DNA of 64,000 nt from Axinella damicornis (GCA_963931865.1 OZ007509.1:4424947-4488946), one strand, 5' to 3'. Positions 12,801-23,625 are shown, counted from the first letter of the stretch. Program-made: numbers and translations. The notes: generated from the letters alone by a model not told the origin.

Positions 12801-15800
12801 GTACTACTTGTGCTCTACTCTGAAGAGATGATTATGGGCAATCAACTCCGAAATGAGAGAAAATTTGCACACTTTCAGCTCATATTTCATCTTTGCTAAT
12901 CTCCACTTTATGCAATATGGATAAGGGTTTCCAGCAGCAGTATATCCTCCCTGTAGGCTTATCCTAGTATCCACTCATAAACCTTGTGCATGTACCAAAC
13001 AGGAATGCACACTCACCAGCTGCCACTTGCTCCCAGATCCCTCCCATTTCAAGCACCCGCTCCTTCTCATCGAGCTTTCCCGCACGGACCTCCACCTCCC
13101 GCTCCCTCATCCGCACCTCCTCCTCCCTTCTGTGAACGCTTTGCTCCCTACGCTGCAGAGCACCTTCTCTACAATCGCTCTGCGCCTCATGGAGGCTCAC
13201 CGCTCGTTCCCGGTCGCAAACGATCACTTCATTTTTCCACACCCGAACGCTCCTTCGCCTCAACTCTTCTCACAGAGACGCAATCTCCATTTCTCTTTCT
13301 CTCTATACTAGCTACTGCACAGTGACACTATAATATTATATACTGCATGCACACCGAGCCCCGCCTACCCATGATCCCCACCAAAATTCCTAGCACACGT
13401 CGCAATCATCCACCTACTCACGAGCTCCACCTGCTGCACATAAAAAGTCGCAGCGTAACAAACAGGAATAGGATGACTTTTGATGTTGCCGGTGCGAGTG
13501 GTGCTGCTCCTTGTTGTCAGAGCTGTGAGCTTCCTTCGACAATGAATCATCTTGCCCTCCATCGTTGCTGCTTACGTACTGAGCCGCTACTGTCCTCTTG
13601 GCTCTCAGGTCCTGTCAGGGTGTGATCGGGTGCGGGGTCTGAGTCGGGGCTGCTTGCATGTGAATCAGTTTCAGAACCACTCGGGTCCTGGTTAGGGGTA
13701 GCATGCCACCGTAGGAGCTGTTTCACCAGCTCCTGGTGTCCACCAGTGGTAATGAGGTTGTGGCGGTCGAGATGAAGCTGCACAGCCTCAGTGGTTAACA
13801 TGCGGATCGACTCGGGAGACTGAGACATGGCTGAAGCTTTGCACTTTCAAATCGCAGGATGTAGAGCCATGCTAGCTACAGGCTGTAGGGCTCAGGTGGA
13901 AACTTCGTCACTGATTGTTGTGGGTGAGCAGGTGCTTCGAGCATTGCCGGTGAACTGCGTTTAGCGTTGTTAGCAAACTGGAACGTTGCTGGCGAACTGG
14001 AGCATTGTTGGCGAGCTGCTTTTAGCATAGCTGGCGAACTGGAACGTTGCTGGCGAACTGGAGCATTGTTGGCGAACTGCTTTTAGCATAGCTGGTGAAC
14101 TGCTTGCTCGTTTTCCCAAGCCATGTGCTGCAAACTAGTATGCTGTTGCGCATGCGCTAAGTACCATTTTGCCCAGGGTTGGTTGGATTTGAACCCAGCC
14201 CAGATGCTGTTTACAATTTTTATTTCATGTCTGTCTGGAATTTGCTCTTAAAAGCAACTTTTCATGGGTGCACTCTAGTTAGAAGTATGTGTTTGCTATG
14301 TTCACCCCACGATGCCCTGCATTCACCTGTTTATTAATTTACCAGTTTTCTGTTTCCTTCTGTTTGCTGTTAGGCCGTGCAGCTGATTTCTAAGATTGTG
14401 AAGGCAAAGAGCTACAAAACAAAACCTGCTGTGAGTGTAGTAGTGTTGTTGATACTTGAGTGGGATCGGGATATTATGATGATGTTATTCAAGTTGCCGA
14501 TTTGCACAATAGCACGAATTGCTACTCCTGGTAGGGGACCTGTTCAGCATGTGTCCATATACAGTGACATCATGTACTGCTACGGTAGACAGAAATGCTC
14601 ATAATTCAACAACTAAAGTGACTGAGTCTCTGCAGAACTGTGCTATGAAACTGGCAGTGGACTGTGGTGGTCATGATGATGTATCAGAATCTCTGTGCTC
14701 CAACTCTGATCTGAGTACCCAAATGGATTATTATTTTGCCCCCTACAAGGACTCAGGAGTATAATAGTGTCGTTTGGACATGTGATTTAGTGCCTCATGG
14801 AGCTGCTGATCAGTGCTAGTTACATGTACACCCCAGATCAAGATCATTCTACGTACATGGTTGCACCTCTCTCTCTGTCTTCCTCGTACAAGGTGCTGCG
14901 GACGTTTCTCCACCTTCAGCTGCACCATGTTGATGAGCCAGTGGGGGCCGTGGGGAGCAACACTCGGGGCAGAAGCAGAGGTAGAGGGAAGGAGGACGGG
15001 AGGAAGGAAGGGAGGTTGAGCGTAGCTAAGCTGAACAAGAAACAGAGAAAGGTACGGCAATGCATTGGATTATGCCTGCATGCCCTTCCAAGTATTACTG
15101 CATACATGTTGCAGCACACATGATCAGGGTTTCGTAAGCAACATTAGAGGACCTAGATTTGATCCCCAACCCTCACCCCCAAATGAACATTTGCTCACAG
15201 ATCTAATTCTCAAATACCAAAGCCTTGTACGATGGTCTCTGTATCTGCAATGCAGCACATGATGGCTGAGGCTAAGCTGGATCGAGAGCTGAGGGAAGCA
15301 GAGGCCGTGGAGAGCAAGCAGAAGAAGAGCAAGTTTGTACGTCACCACCGGGTGGTCGACAGTCTGTCCTCTTTGTGAGACGAGTGACTACTAAAGTGCA
15401 TATACTAGTGTATAGGGTTTAGCCTCGTTCCCAGTCCCACGCCCAGCTTTTTGTCGCTTGCAGTACGGAAAAGCGGGGAGGGCCTGGTACATTTCCTCAC
15501 ATGAGTGACGTCAAGGCGGTAGAAAGACCTAAATGAACGTGGGCGTACTGGGTCTCAGAACAGCAAGAAGAGTGAAGGTACCAGGTAACATACCACATGA
15601 CTCTAGCTAGCAGGGGGTGACAGTCATACTCACCGAGCGTTGAATATGTAGATTGAATAACTTGCAAAACGTAGCATCCTCGTCCTGAAAATTTTGACAT
15701 TTGCCGATTACATCATGCTCACGTGAGGAAATGTACCAGGCCCTCCCCGCTTTACCGTACTGCAAGCGACAAAAAGCTGGGCGTGGGACTGGGAATGGGC

Positions 15801-18800
15801 TATGTAGGGTTGGTATGTTTCAGAAACTGCTATAGAATTTTCAAGAACAGATTTTCTGTGTTTCATACCACCTACATACAGTAGCGGTCAGAAAAAAGTT
15901 CCCGTTCCGTTCCGGTATTAAGCGTACTACGCTAATAAACGTTCGCGTTTTGTAATCGTTCCGTTTTTACGTTCAATTTTTACGTTCCGTAATTGCGCTA
16001 TTCGGTATGAAGCACATGCACGTGCATATTTAATGAGCTCCAGCAAAATGCGCTTCAGTCAGTCGTGGATGATAGAGAAATATTATTTTCTGTTTCTATG
16101 CTTCAGCGAAAGGCTGGAGTTCGATGTCTGCTGTAAAATAAATGCTCTTCTAATCTTTTCATTGAAGCTCATTAAATATGCACGTGACCTTTGACCTCTA
16201 CCGACTCGAGGGAAGACACTAAAGCAGGCTATGCAAGCAACTTTAGTGAATAAATAAGTATGCTTAGCTTCTGTCCTACACTGAAAAAGGCATCTTACAG
16301 ATTTTTGGGTGAGTCCAGTCCAGTCCACCAGTCCAGTGAATAAAGACGCCCTGCGCGTATGGTGATGATATATAGCGTGCGGCCCGCATTTTACTTCCGT
16401 TCCGCGTTCCGGCTTTCACTTCAGATGGGGAGGTCCGTTGTCTTCCTCGAAGCCATGGTAGATCCTTGTTATGACTGCTCTCGAGTGTCAAAGGACTAAT
16501 TAGTAGTGCACGCAAAGTCAGCTGTCAAAACACACCCTGGCAAGCTGTCAAAACACACGTACAGTAATTACGGAAGTGCTCGAATGCAATTACGTAGTGT
16601 TTCCGTAATTACGCTTGACTTCTGTTCCGTTGCCGTATCTTTATTACTGTCTAGCGTATTACACTCGTAATTCTGGAACGGAACGGGAACTTTTTTCTGA
16701 CCGCTACTGTATTATGTGCTCTTCTGTGACTATTGTGATCGGACCATAGGGATATCCAAGTAGGAAGACAACTCTATAATACTGATATGTTCCTTTCCCA
16801 TGTATAGCAAGTGGAGATATTGAAGGTGGTCTTCCTGACCTATTTCCGGATTTTGAAGCGCTCCAGACACTCCCCCCTCCTGCAGCCGGTACTGGAGGGA
16901 CTCGCCAAGTGGGTTATCGGTTCACTGGTCAGATTAGAGACACCATGAGTATAGAGGACGATCTTTTGGTACACAGATATTCTCCAATGATCACACTGTG
17001 TGAGCTCACTCAGGCTCAGCCCATTTATGTACATTGTATGCCGGTTGTGCACGAAGTTGGTTTGATGTCATGACAGTGTCATCATCCACGCAGGTTTGCT
17101 CACCTGATCAATATTGACTTCTTCTCGGACCTGATGAGTGTGTTGCACTCCCTTGCTGAGACAGGGGTACGTGTGTTACCATGGTAACAATAGTGGCAGT
17201 AGTGGCCAGTGTATGTAACAATAATTGGATACACAACACACCAACTAATTACACTCCTGGTATAGAGAAAATTGTGCCGCGTAAATAATATAATTAATTA
17301 ATATAATATAATGTTTGAGTACTTAGGCTTGGCCTACAGAAATTGTGACTACACCGCCGTGATCGCTATCATGCCCTGACCTGAATGTAAAAAGTTGGTG
17401 TTGAAACTCACCTTGGTGGTGGAGATATAAGCGCTTTTGTCTCGCCGTGGCTGCCATTGCTCGAGCGCTCTCTTCGACTTCCGGTGGCAGTACCGTTCTT
17501 AGGAAAGGCACACGAAGATTCTGACCTCACGGCCGTGATCGCTGTCGTTCACTGACGCTTGCATGCCAAAACTCACCGTGCTGGCTAAGTTGTGAGTGCT
17601 GTAATAATGTCCTGTCTTCCTTTTGGTCGCCATTGCTCGCGATCGACTGAGCGTGGTTGCCACGTGGCATGTGCGTTAATTGGAACGAATTGTGATACTT
17701 AGCTTGCGCTACGGCGAGTCGTAACCGGGGCGCTTGAGAGCACTATAAATAATTTCTGATCTTCCCTAATATAGCTATCATGGTACTCACGTCATGTATG
17801 ATAATTAGAACGAACTGTCACACTTAGCTTGTGCTACCGTTTAACCGCGGCTACCAGGAGTGCGGTTGCCCCTCGTTACTATACAGTATTTTAGTGCCTA
17901 GTTACAAGTGCCTAGTTACAAGTGCCAGCTATTCGCACTCCTGGTTATAGGGCAAGCTTACCTTTTAAAAACCACCTTCATCTCACCTCGTGACCACTCG
18001 TGGATACTTCAGCGAGCTTGGATTGTGTCCGCAGCTTGTATGTTACATGTATGCCTCACTCCAATTAATGCACATGTACGTAACATCATACTGCCAAGGT
18101 TAGTTTCAGTACAAAAGCTGCAGTGCACAATGCCGATCACAATGGTGTAGTCAGAATCTCTGTGCACCTTTCTGAGTGCATAGGTTTTGTATTGTGCAGA
18201 GCAATTCTTGATCCCTTTTACCAAGAATGTATAATAACTGACCACACCCTCTTCCTCTGCAGGGGCTATCCAATAGAGAATGCATTCAGTGTGTACTAAC
18301 AGCATTTGAAATCTTGTCAGGACAAGGTACATACCATGTGTGTGTGTTGGTGTGTGTGTTGGTGTGTGTGTGTGTGTTATAGGAGCACCAAAGAAACAAT
18401 AAAAAAACTCTGTGGATTCTTATGAACTTGTGAGGATCTCCCTTTGCCCAGGGTGGGAGGATAATGTCCTGCAGTTCTTCACCACTCTGCTTGGTGCCTG
18501 AGGGAGGGAGGGGGGAAGGAGGGAGGGGAAGGGGAAGGAGGGGGGAAGGAGGGGGGAAGGAGGGAGGGGGAAGGGGGAAGGAGGGAAGGAGGGAGGGGGA
18601 AGGAGGGAGGGAGGGTGTGTTTGTCGGTTGCTTGCTTGAATGAAAATTACGATGTGAAGCATAACTGTCACTCACTTTCTTGGTGGCCTACCGTGGACAT
18701 GGTTTTCATTGGTGGATTGGAGTGCATGTGACTATTCACATTTTGCATTTTGATTTCAAATCTAGCAAGCAACCTGATGTACACTGCAGTCTGATGTCCA

Positions 18801-21352
18801 CAGTGTGGATGCTATGGAAGCAGTTTTACTCAAGTAGTTTTGCTACTTTTGTTTTGCAGGAGCAGCACTCAACATTGACCCAAGGCAGTTCTATACGCAG
18901 CTGTACGGAGCTATCTTGCAGTTGGACACGTGTGAGTATGTACTTTCAAGTATGAAATTTGGTAGTTGATGTTTGGTTTGTATGTACGTAGGCTCTACTG
19001 ATGAGGATGTCCTTCTTGCTGTTGAGTGCCTGGACAGGATGATGAGGAAGCGTCGACAGGTTGGATGAATTACATTATCCACATAATATAATTATGTATT
19101 TTGCATGTGTGCGTCCGTCCGTCTGTGAGTGATGGAAGCGAGTGAAGCTGTGTATACCAATAACGCTTTCAGCTCGCCAGAAAATTGCACGCATAGTCAA
19201 TACAATAAGAGTGTGCAACTCCCATATGAATTCTATTACCACCATCTTGGCAGAGATAGCTGAGATGGTCCCTACGGGAGTTACTAGACTAGTATCTATT
19301 CCCAAGCATAACAATTGAAGATCCCAACTGACTTAACTGTTGATTACAGGGACTTACTCTGTTATTATTGTTATATAGATTTCTATGCAGCGTGTGCTGG
19401 GATTTGTGAAGCGGCTGTCCACAATCACTCTGCAGCTGTTGCCAGGAGCCTGCCTAGCCGTGATGGCCACTGTCAAGCAGTTCATGCATGTGGGTTACAG
19501 TGTGCTGATTGGGTTGGGCATTTTCGTCAATGTAAACGTTTGTAATGGTTGTCCAATATACATCCTCTCCTCACTGATCAGTCCTACTCCCAGTGCGAGC
19601 AGCTGCTTGATGTGGAGACGGTGGGAGGGGGTGTCTTCAGACCTGATGTGACGGACCCGGAGATGAGCCAGGCCTGTACCACGTCTCTGTGGGAACTAGC
19701 TCTCTTCAGGGTACGTATTAGTGCCGTAGATGTTATGGAAGAATCAGAATCTCCCTGTATTTGGACTGAGAAATAGTAGCTTGATTGACTGTTCCTCCCC
19801 AGTGAATGTGCAGTTTGTAGCTAGTTTGTATGTATTGCAGTGTACAACAACTGAGGGCCACACCCACCTTGATTGACTCAGATATGAGGTTTCAGAAACA
19901 GTGAGGTGCACAAGACAAATCAGTGGAGGAAGATAATGGACTCTCTAGCCAGGAATTCTAGTTGCTGTGAACTGTCTGAAGTTGCAGCTGGTAACATCTA
20001 TATAACTTAGAACTTGTATTGTTCTCCCTCCCTGCCCTCTATGAAACCTTGAGTGGTTTTTTTTTGGTGGCAGTTTATTGCCATTGTCCTCTTTCCCATC
20101 CAATTAGAAACACTACAACCCCACTGTGCAGACATACGCTACCCACTTACTTTCTGGGGCTCCCTCTCAGGGCAAAGGATCCCTACCTCCTGGACTCGCG
20201 AGAAAGTATGTGTTCAATTCAGTTTCACTATGTCACAGTGTATCTTGTTGGGAGATTCAGGGTTCTATCTAATTGACTTGTTGGGAGATATTCTACATTG
20301 TCTGCTTTATATGACAAGCAGCGGGTAGAGTTGCACTTCAAATCAATTGTCTATATTAGTACAGTTGGCAATTGATTAGTTTGCATGCACAATATTGACT
20401 TCAAATCGAAGTTTATATTCTATGTCTTCTTTGGAGATAGGTTGTGCATGAGCAGAAAGGGTGGGACATGGGGAGGTGGTGGTGGGTCACCTGAGGGTGC
20501 AAACGACATGTCCATGTCTCCCTGAAAGGCCTCGATTGGCATCGGAAGGCCGATTTCTGTCGTGTTTGCCTTAAATGGACTTAGGGGCATGCCGTTCTCA
20601 GTTTTGATAATATCACCATTTCAAATGTTAGTAACTATTGACTGGCCTGCGCATGTTGTGTACTATGGTCTGAGAAGTGATCAAATGACCGACCAATGAG
20701 ACAATAACACAGACAAAAGAAGCCGAATTCCAAAGATGGCTCAATAGCTGAACAACTGGAAAAGCACATCACTACAGGGTAGACACAACAGTGTCCTATA
20801 GAGTGGAATTGTGCTTAGTACTCTGTGTCCACACATTGTCTAAACGTGTTCCAGTCAGACTTTCAAGATTGCGAGTTTCTTGTGGAAACACATAGCAACA
20901 AGAGAACGCCTAGTCAAAGGTCTGGTAGAGCAGCACCTGAACATTATAGTTTGAGCAAAACAGTAGTACACCATCTGAACATACGTACTGTCAAGATACT
21001 TGGTCATAGTTCAGATAAGATACTTGGTCATATTTGACCTGCTGAGCGAAAACCTGGCACATCCCATTTTGAAAGGAAGTAAAAATGAATTAACACCAAA
21101 AATCATAACAGCTTCCTTTGACCTAAAAGGGTATCACCTCTAACAGAAATGGGTCCCACTGTGCTGGTATTACAAACTGCTGGAATGTGATGTCTTGAAT
21201 CATGATATTTTCCATGCAGGGAACCTCGGCATCTACTCACTGCCTTCAGTGTAGCTGAGAATAAGACCAGCCCCATGCTTGGCATCCCTGCACGTCCATC
21301 ATCAATCAAGAGAGCCCAGAAGAAGGTTCGGGGGCTGCATGATCGTTACTGA
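1..21352 (+). CDS. NOC3L: NOC3L, nucleolar complex protein 3 homologue (5' partial, 19 exons)
   Basis: NOC3 family proteins act in the nucleolus with NOC2 in late pre-60S ribosome maturation and export, and yeast Noc3 is also linked to replication initiation. I placed exons at 1-58, 529-647, 1191-1233, 1816-1909, 7338-7462, 7539-7664, 7854-7925, 14374-14430, 14893-15051, 15256-15336, 16808-16908, 17094-17166, 18263-18326, 18860-18931, 18992-19059, 19391-19489, 19594-19710, 20108-20205 and 21220-21352. All junctions are GT-AG and the frame is kept throughout, giving about 585 C-terminal residues. Recognisable NOC3 stretches include [35 protein letters not shown], a CCQAVQKLF block, [30 protein letters not shown] and [12 protein letters not shown]. 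The stop is TGA at 21350-21352 after a basic end ([10 protein letters not shown]). Introns of 5.4 kb and 6.4 kb carry mobile DNA. The amino terminus lies upstream of the window. Confidence 0.93.
811..849. repeat. (TTG)n microsatellite
   Basis: About 13 perfect trinucleotide units inside a NOC3L intron. Gln-, Asn- and Leu-run ORFs across it are repeat artefacts. Confidence 0.95.
1351..1373. repeat. poly-C tract
   Basis: A run of 23 C in a NOC3L intron. Similar homopolymers occur at 21780-21806 (G), 46370-46388 (C), 47988-48009 (G) and 57603-57639 (G); their lengths are probably unreliable in the assembly. Confidence 0.9.
1618..1796. repeat. degenerate ~33-bp minisatellite
   Basis: About five diverged units built on AACCATTGCCTATG...GCAGTTGAGGTT lie in the intron before the exon at 1816. 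Spacing varies between units. Confidence 0.75.
2985..4440 (-). pseudogene. Decayed coiled-coil protein gene nested in a NOC3L intron
   Basis: Read on the minus strand, 4440-4270 encodes a heptad-rich stretch ([20 protein letters not shown]). 3860-3640 encodes more ([20 protein letters not shown]), and 3630-3380 continues ([13 protein letters not shown], then [12 protein letters not shown]). The last two segments are in different frames, and an in-frame TAG interrupts the coil near 3485. A 17-bp minisatellite at 4055-4138 also breaks the middle. No introns separate the coil segments at the frameshift, so this looks like a decayed or retrocopied gene. The function of the parent is unknown; it could belong to a mobile element. 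A further ORF (3353-2985) follows without recognisable homology. Confidence 0.4.
4055..4138. repeat. 17-bp minisatellite, 5 units
   Basis: Five near-identical copies of GGGAAACCAGTCCTGGC stand head to tail; the first and last carry a G-to-A change (CCAATCC). Confidence 0.9.
4992..5173. repeat. ACCAT/ACCGT pentanucleotide microsatellite
   Basis: About 36 pentamer units of ACCAT with frequent ACCGT variants. The long YGMVW-type ORFs here on both strands are translations of the repeat, not genes. Confidence 0.97.
5401..5433. repeat. (TACG)n microsatellite
   Basis: Roughly eight TACG units with one TGCG variant. The unit is self-complementary, so the tract can fold back. Confidence 0.9.
5598..6192. 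mobile_element. Non-autonomous DNA transposon with long TIRs and 7-bp target duplication
   Basis: The ends are CAAGGGCG and CGCCCTTG, flanked on both sides by CTAATAC (5591-5597 and 6193-6199). The terminal inverted repeats extend imperfectly for about 110 bp: GAGGGCATG, AAACGGCA and ATCCAAAT and CTATTTTTAGA occur in matching order in both arms. The 595-bp interior has no transposase. A 7-bp duplication with long TIRs would fit Dada-, P- or hAT-type integration; I cannot choose. Confidence 0.8.
6768..7281. mobile_element. MITE with TA target duplication (Tc1/mariner-like)
   Basis: A perfect 23-bp inverted repeat, including the flanking TA, bounds this 514-bp segment (TACCGTAGGCGCTC at the left, its complement at the right). 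The interior ORF (6929-7225) has no recognisable transposase features. TA flanks point to the Tc1/mariner/pogo superfamily. It lies in the NOC3L intron just before the exon at 7338. Confidence 0.85.
8558..8954. mobile_element. MITE of the TAGCCTCGTTCCC family, long copy 1
   Basis: Inverted arms of about 75 bp begin TAGCCTTGTTCCCAGTCCC and contain CCCAGCTTTTCGTCG and AAGCGGGGAGGGCC. The 9-bp direct repeat TAGTAGCCC flanks it (8549-8557 and 8957-8965, with two extra bases TA on the right). The interior matches the copy at 15420-15802 in the opposite orientation. No coding capacity. Confidence 0.88.
9249..10411 (-). other. Minus-strand ORF pair of unknown, possibly mobile-element, origin
   Basis: Two open segments lie in a NOC3L intron, 10411-10199 and 9755-9249. 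The first reads [19 protein letters not shown], faintly reminiscent of the DxAC motif region of KDZ-type transposases. The second (168 aa) includes [14 protein letters not shown] and [16 protein letters not shown], which could be read as a very weak SGNH-like pattern. Neither resemblance is strong, I could not join the two with confidence, and no product is assigned. Confidence 0.25.
10556..10720. repeat. ~86-bp tandem duplication
   Basis: TTCACTCCAGTCAGT-GGAGGTGC-TCTGAGGATG and the following sequence occur twice in tandem. A separate 46-bp duplication (GGGGAAAAATAGTGTCCCCC...) follows at 10819-10904. Confidence 0.75.
11061..11399 (+). CDS. B-box zinc finger gene fragment (two exons)
   Basis: Exon one (11061-11221) contains three 48-bp tandem units from 11051, each encoding a 16-residue acidic repeat with [12 protein letters not shown]. 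It ends at a good donor (AAAG|GTAAGA). The next exon starts after TTAACAG at 11291 in matching phase and encodes [16 protein letters not shown] followed by [14 protein letters not shown]. The spacing C-x2-C-x7-C-x2-C-x4-C-x2-C-x4-H-x-H resembles a B-box, the zinc-binding module of TRIM-type proteins. The end of the second exon, and any later exons, were not found. Upstream in-frame stops put the first ATG inside the repeat. It lies wholly within a NOC3L intron on the same strand, so it may be a nested gene or a relic. Confidence 0.45.
12227..12661 (-). CDS. Unrecognised minus-strand ORF, 144 aa
   Basis: This open frame has mixed composition and no low-complexity run (for example [20 protein letters not shown]). 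I recognise no family. It lies in the same NOC3L intron as the B-box and SAP-like segments and may be part of the same inserted material. Whether it is expressed cannot be judged from sequence. Confidence 0.25.
   Translation of the reverse strand: MFSKQGLCGRFLYNTGDHDTMDMLVKELKTNRTIIELDKSAASKPRVLESCLESHNFNLQLHCPRFMSTPANHTGCAKYESASKHASGNENAHDFIQDVMIEAGFRAKPDLRKTKLPKLQPSLWGNVFYTDVRNSYLLSDTHQL
12964..13828 (-). CDS. SAP-like N-terminal ORF plus coiled-coil segment
   Basis: The ORF at 13828-13547 begins [20 protein letters not shown]. It continues [17 protein letters not shown], matching the helix-extended-helix pattern of a SAP domain (a short DNA/RNA-binding module), then an acidic Ser/Asp-rich tail. 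About 300 bp further along the same strand, 13263-12964 encodes a Arg/Glu-rich coiled coil ([20 protein letters not shown]). The two could be exons of one gene or of a mobile-element protein; SAP-first ORFs of this kind can precede element-encoded proteins in invertebrates. No splice link was confirmed. Confidence 0.4.
13937..14105. repeat. Compound minisatellite in NOC3L intron
   Basis: Short motifs (GGCGAACTGGAACGTTGCT, GGCGAACTGGAGCATTGTT, TTTTAGCATAGCTGG) alternate to make a higher-order unit of about 65 bp present twice, with a partial third upstream. Confidence 0.8.
15420..15802. mobile_element. MITE of the TAGCCTCGTTCCC family, long copy 2
   Basis: The ends are TAGCCTCGTTCCCAGTCCC and its near complement. 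Flanks are TATAGGGTT (15411-15419) and TGTAGGGTT (15803-15811), a 9-bp duplication with one mismatch. The interior is the reverse complement of the 8558-8954 element, so the two are one family in opposite orientations. It lies in a NOC3L intron. Confidence 0.88.
15879..16709. mobile_element. 831-bp DNA transposon with 35-bp TIRs, pogo/Tigger-like ends
   Basis: The ends begin CAGTAGCGGTCAGAAAAAAG and are perfectly repeated in inverse for about 35 bp. The element is flanked by TA on both sides (15877-15878 and 16710-16711). CAG ends with TA duplication are typical of pogo/Tigger elements. No transposase ORF is present, so it is a non-autonomous copy. TTCCGTTCC-type motifs recur inside. Confidence 0.88.
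17249..17952. other. Intronic block with diverged internal repeats, possible decayed element
   Basis: Two pairs of diverged direct repeats occur: a segment around GCCGTGATCGCT at 17355 and 17533, and a segment around ACTTAGCTTG at 17697 and 17823. ACTCCTGGT(T)ATAG appears at both edges. No complete terminal repeats or target duplication could be fixed. Confidence 0.3.
18494..18616. repeat. Purine-rich GGGGAAGGAGGGA minisatellite
   Basis: Strand-asymmetric G/A tract in a NOC3L intron, preceded at 18339-18378 by a TG-rich microsatellite. Pro-rich ORFs on the opposite strand are artefacts. Confidence 0.9.
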
Positions 21353-21432
21353 ACGGATGCATGCCATCTGGTGACCATATTCGTACTTGTAATGCTGGCT
21401 GATCATGACTGGAAGAGTCAGTACTGTTGCTC

Positions 21433-21439
21433 GATGCAA

Positions 21440-21464
<25 letters not shown>
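21433..21464. repeat. (CT)n microsatellite
   Basis: About 15 CT units shortly downstream of the NOC3L stop. The rest of 21353-22330 has a poly-G run at 21780-21806 and no gene I can support. Confidence 0.85.
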
Positions 21465-21472
<8 letters not shown>

Positions 21473-22330
21473 GCATCACTAACATCATTGTATTCTTCTT
21501 TTTCCTTCATGTAGAAGATGCGCTCTTCTGAAGTTTACTACACTGATCAAGGAATTATCTCAAATGATATCAGACATTGTGAACTGCTTGCCTACGGTCA
21601 AGCAGACATTGCTCTGCAGCAATTATTACTGTGAATGACATTGAGGAATGTGCTGGAGGAATGTGCAGTTGTGTTTCTCTTTCTGTGTATCATCCACAAC
21701 CTAACAATCTCATCTGCTATGAAGGTAACAAATGAAAGTTCAGTAGACACGCACACAATGGGACCATGCAGCTCCTGTTGGGGGGGGGGGGGGGGGGGGG
21801 GGGGGGCATATCGTTGCAAACAAGGTTACTGTGCACACGTTTTAGTGGCACCAAACCCAGAAAAAAATTTTTTAAGAAAGCACAAAATTAATGTACTACA
21901 CTAGGGTACGTAGACCCTATGCGGTAGAACTGGTTGACATGACACGCATGTACCTTATTATCAATGAACTGCAGGCCGGTCCTGTACATGCTACTGTGTC
22001 GATCAAGCATAATTATGCATGTCAGTGCTGTACATATGACTTGCCAGCTAGCTACATGGAGCAGAAATGAACATCATGCCCTGGGACCAGACCTGGCCCG
22101 GGAACAAGACTAAAACATCAACTACAATATCAATACGAAATTCCTTGTAAAATTGAACACCCTTTCTCTCTTTCTACAATGATGTACATGAGCACACGTA
22201 CACGAGGCTAGCTCCTAGCTGGACAGATAATCTCTGCTTATACTTCACTCTGAAATGTTAGATTGAGCATGCACTAGTGTGCAAAGAAAAGTAAGATCTA
22301 GTTTTGAAAACGTACTAGAGTACATGTAAG

Positions 22331-22830
22331 TTAGTGGGCATCCCTCCCATGGCCCGGCCATTCAGTAAAATCACTCTCGTCCGAGTGTTCGTGGGACAGC
22401 ATGTGCACCCCGTCCTTCAGCATAGGGTTCCCTTGATTCGTCAGCAGCACCTTTGCTGTCACCATCACTTCTTTGGTCTTGCTCGGGTCTTCCTCGCTAA
22501 CTAGTTCAATGTTCTCCCGGATTGAGCCCTCCTTGATTGTTTTCACACTCACTGTGACTGTGTTGGAGTATTGATTACCACCGTCTTCTGTCAGTTCTAG
22601 CTCCTCTGTTGCTGATACGTCTATAACTCTGACGTAAATGTTGAACTGTGGGTGTTGGGCGATTATCCTCGTGCCGAGGGAGTGTGTGATAGGGATCTCA
22701 GCACGGTAGGTGTGGTGGTTGCGTAATAGTCCGATGTGGGCCTCGGGAAGTTGATCATCACTGGTTTCTTCCACGTGCACATGCTCTGGGTCCAGGACTG
22801 TACCAGTAGCAAACTTCACACGGTGTTCAC
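22331..22830 (-). CDS. C20orf27: C20orf27-like protein (ADISSP/UPF0687 family), last exon
   Basis: The 165-codon exon follows an acceptor (CATCCCAG) at 22831 and ends in TAA at 22331-22333. Its sequence follows the C20orf27 family in order: RVKFATG near the start, a His-containing HVHVEE segment, a HTYRAEIPI strand, SIRENIELV and GNPMLKDGV. The end, EHSDESDFTEWPGH, resembles the family's Asp/Ser-Asp-Trp-His-Gly terminus. The human protein is about 174 residues and has been described as an adipose-secreted signalling protein, otherwise poorly characterised. The exon opens in phase 1, so a short upstream coding exon is needed. I could not place it; an ATG at 22927 gives an unspliced reading that lacks family support. 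It is transcribed away from DENND10. Confidence 0.75.
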
Positions 22831-23496
22831 CTGGGATGAGGATGGAAGCAGCATATATGTATGAGTTACCATGCAGTATATACCAGCCTTGCAAGTAACC
22901 AACCAACTGCTGAGCGATAATAAGCATAATCGCGCTAAAATTCCGATATGTGAATCACGATATCAGAATCTGTGCATCTGCAAATAGTAGCCATGTGTTT
23001 CTTTTCTTTTTATTCAAGATGGCAGAAAGCGATATATAGTGCTAGTGCTGTATGGCACGCACTGGGAAGTTCTGGAGTCAGACCGAAACGAACTGCTCAA
23101 AGCAGATAAAATACTGGGAACACAACGAACATTTGTTCGCATCTCCAGGGTACACATCACCCCGAGAGCACAGCACACTCCTTCAGGAGGAGGAGAGTAA
23201 GCGAAAGCTGATGCCACAGTGTGGAAGTAAGGAAGTACTGGTCCAGGAGCACACAATCATCGTATCGATCACGATATGATATACTTAGTATCGCTCAGCC
23301 CCCCGGCTAAGTCATATAATTATAGACAATTATTGATTTTGTTAATGGTTGTTACTTATGGCATTCAAAGTTAAGTGTAGCTTCAAATTTCCACTAATGT
23401 AAACACTCATTTGTCAGTTGCCAAGTTTATGCACTTAAACATAAAATTATAGCACTTACAATCCAGCAGCAGCTGCTCTGTTACGTAATGCAATTC

Positions 23497-23625
23497 TGAT
23501 ACTACATACTGTGTTAGTTTTGTGGTTAGTAACTGATTGTAACTTACACCAATAGCAATTTTGATACATACTACATAGTTTTGTGGTTAGTAACTGCAAT
23601 TGTAACTTACACCAATAGTAAAAGC
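23497..23625. repeat. ~65-bp imperfect tandem duplication
   Basis: TACTACATA, GTTTTGTGGTTAGTAACTG, TTGTAACTTACACCAATAG appear twice in order. Elsewhere in 22831-24900 I see no gene; short ORFs there lack composition or splice support. Confidence 0.75.

Noticed and set aside
22831..22927. ATG at 22927 as the start of the C20orf27-like gene
   Set aside because: The stretch before 22831 has no family similarity and ends in a good splice acceptor, so the true start is likely in an unplaced upstream exon.
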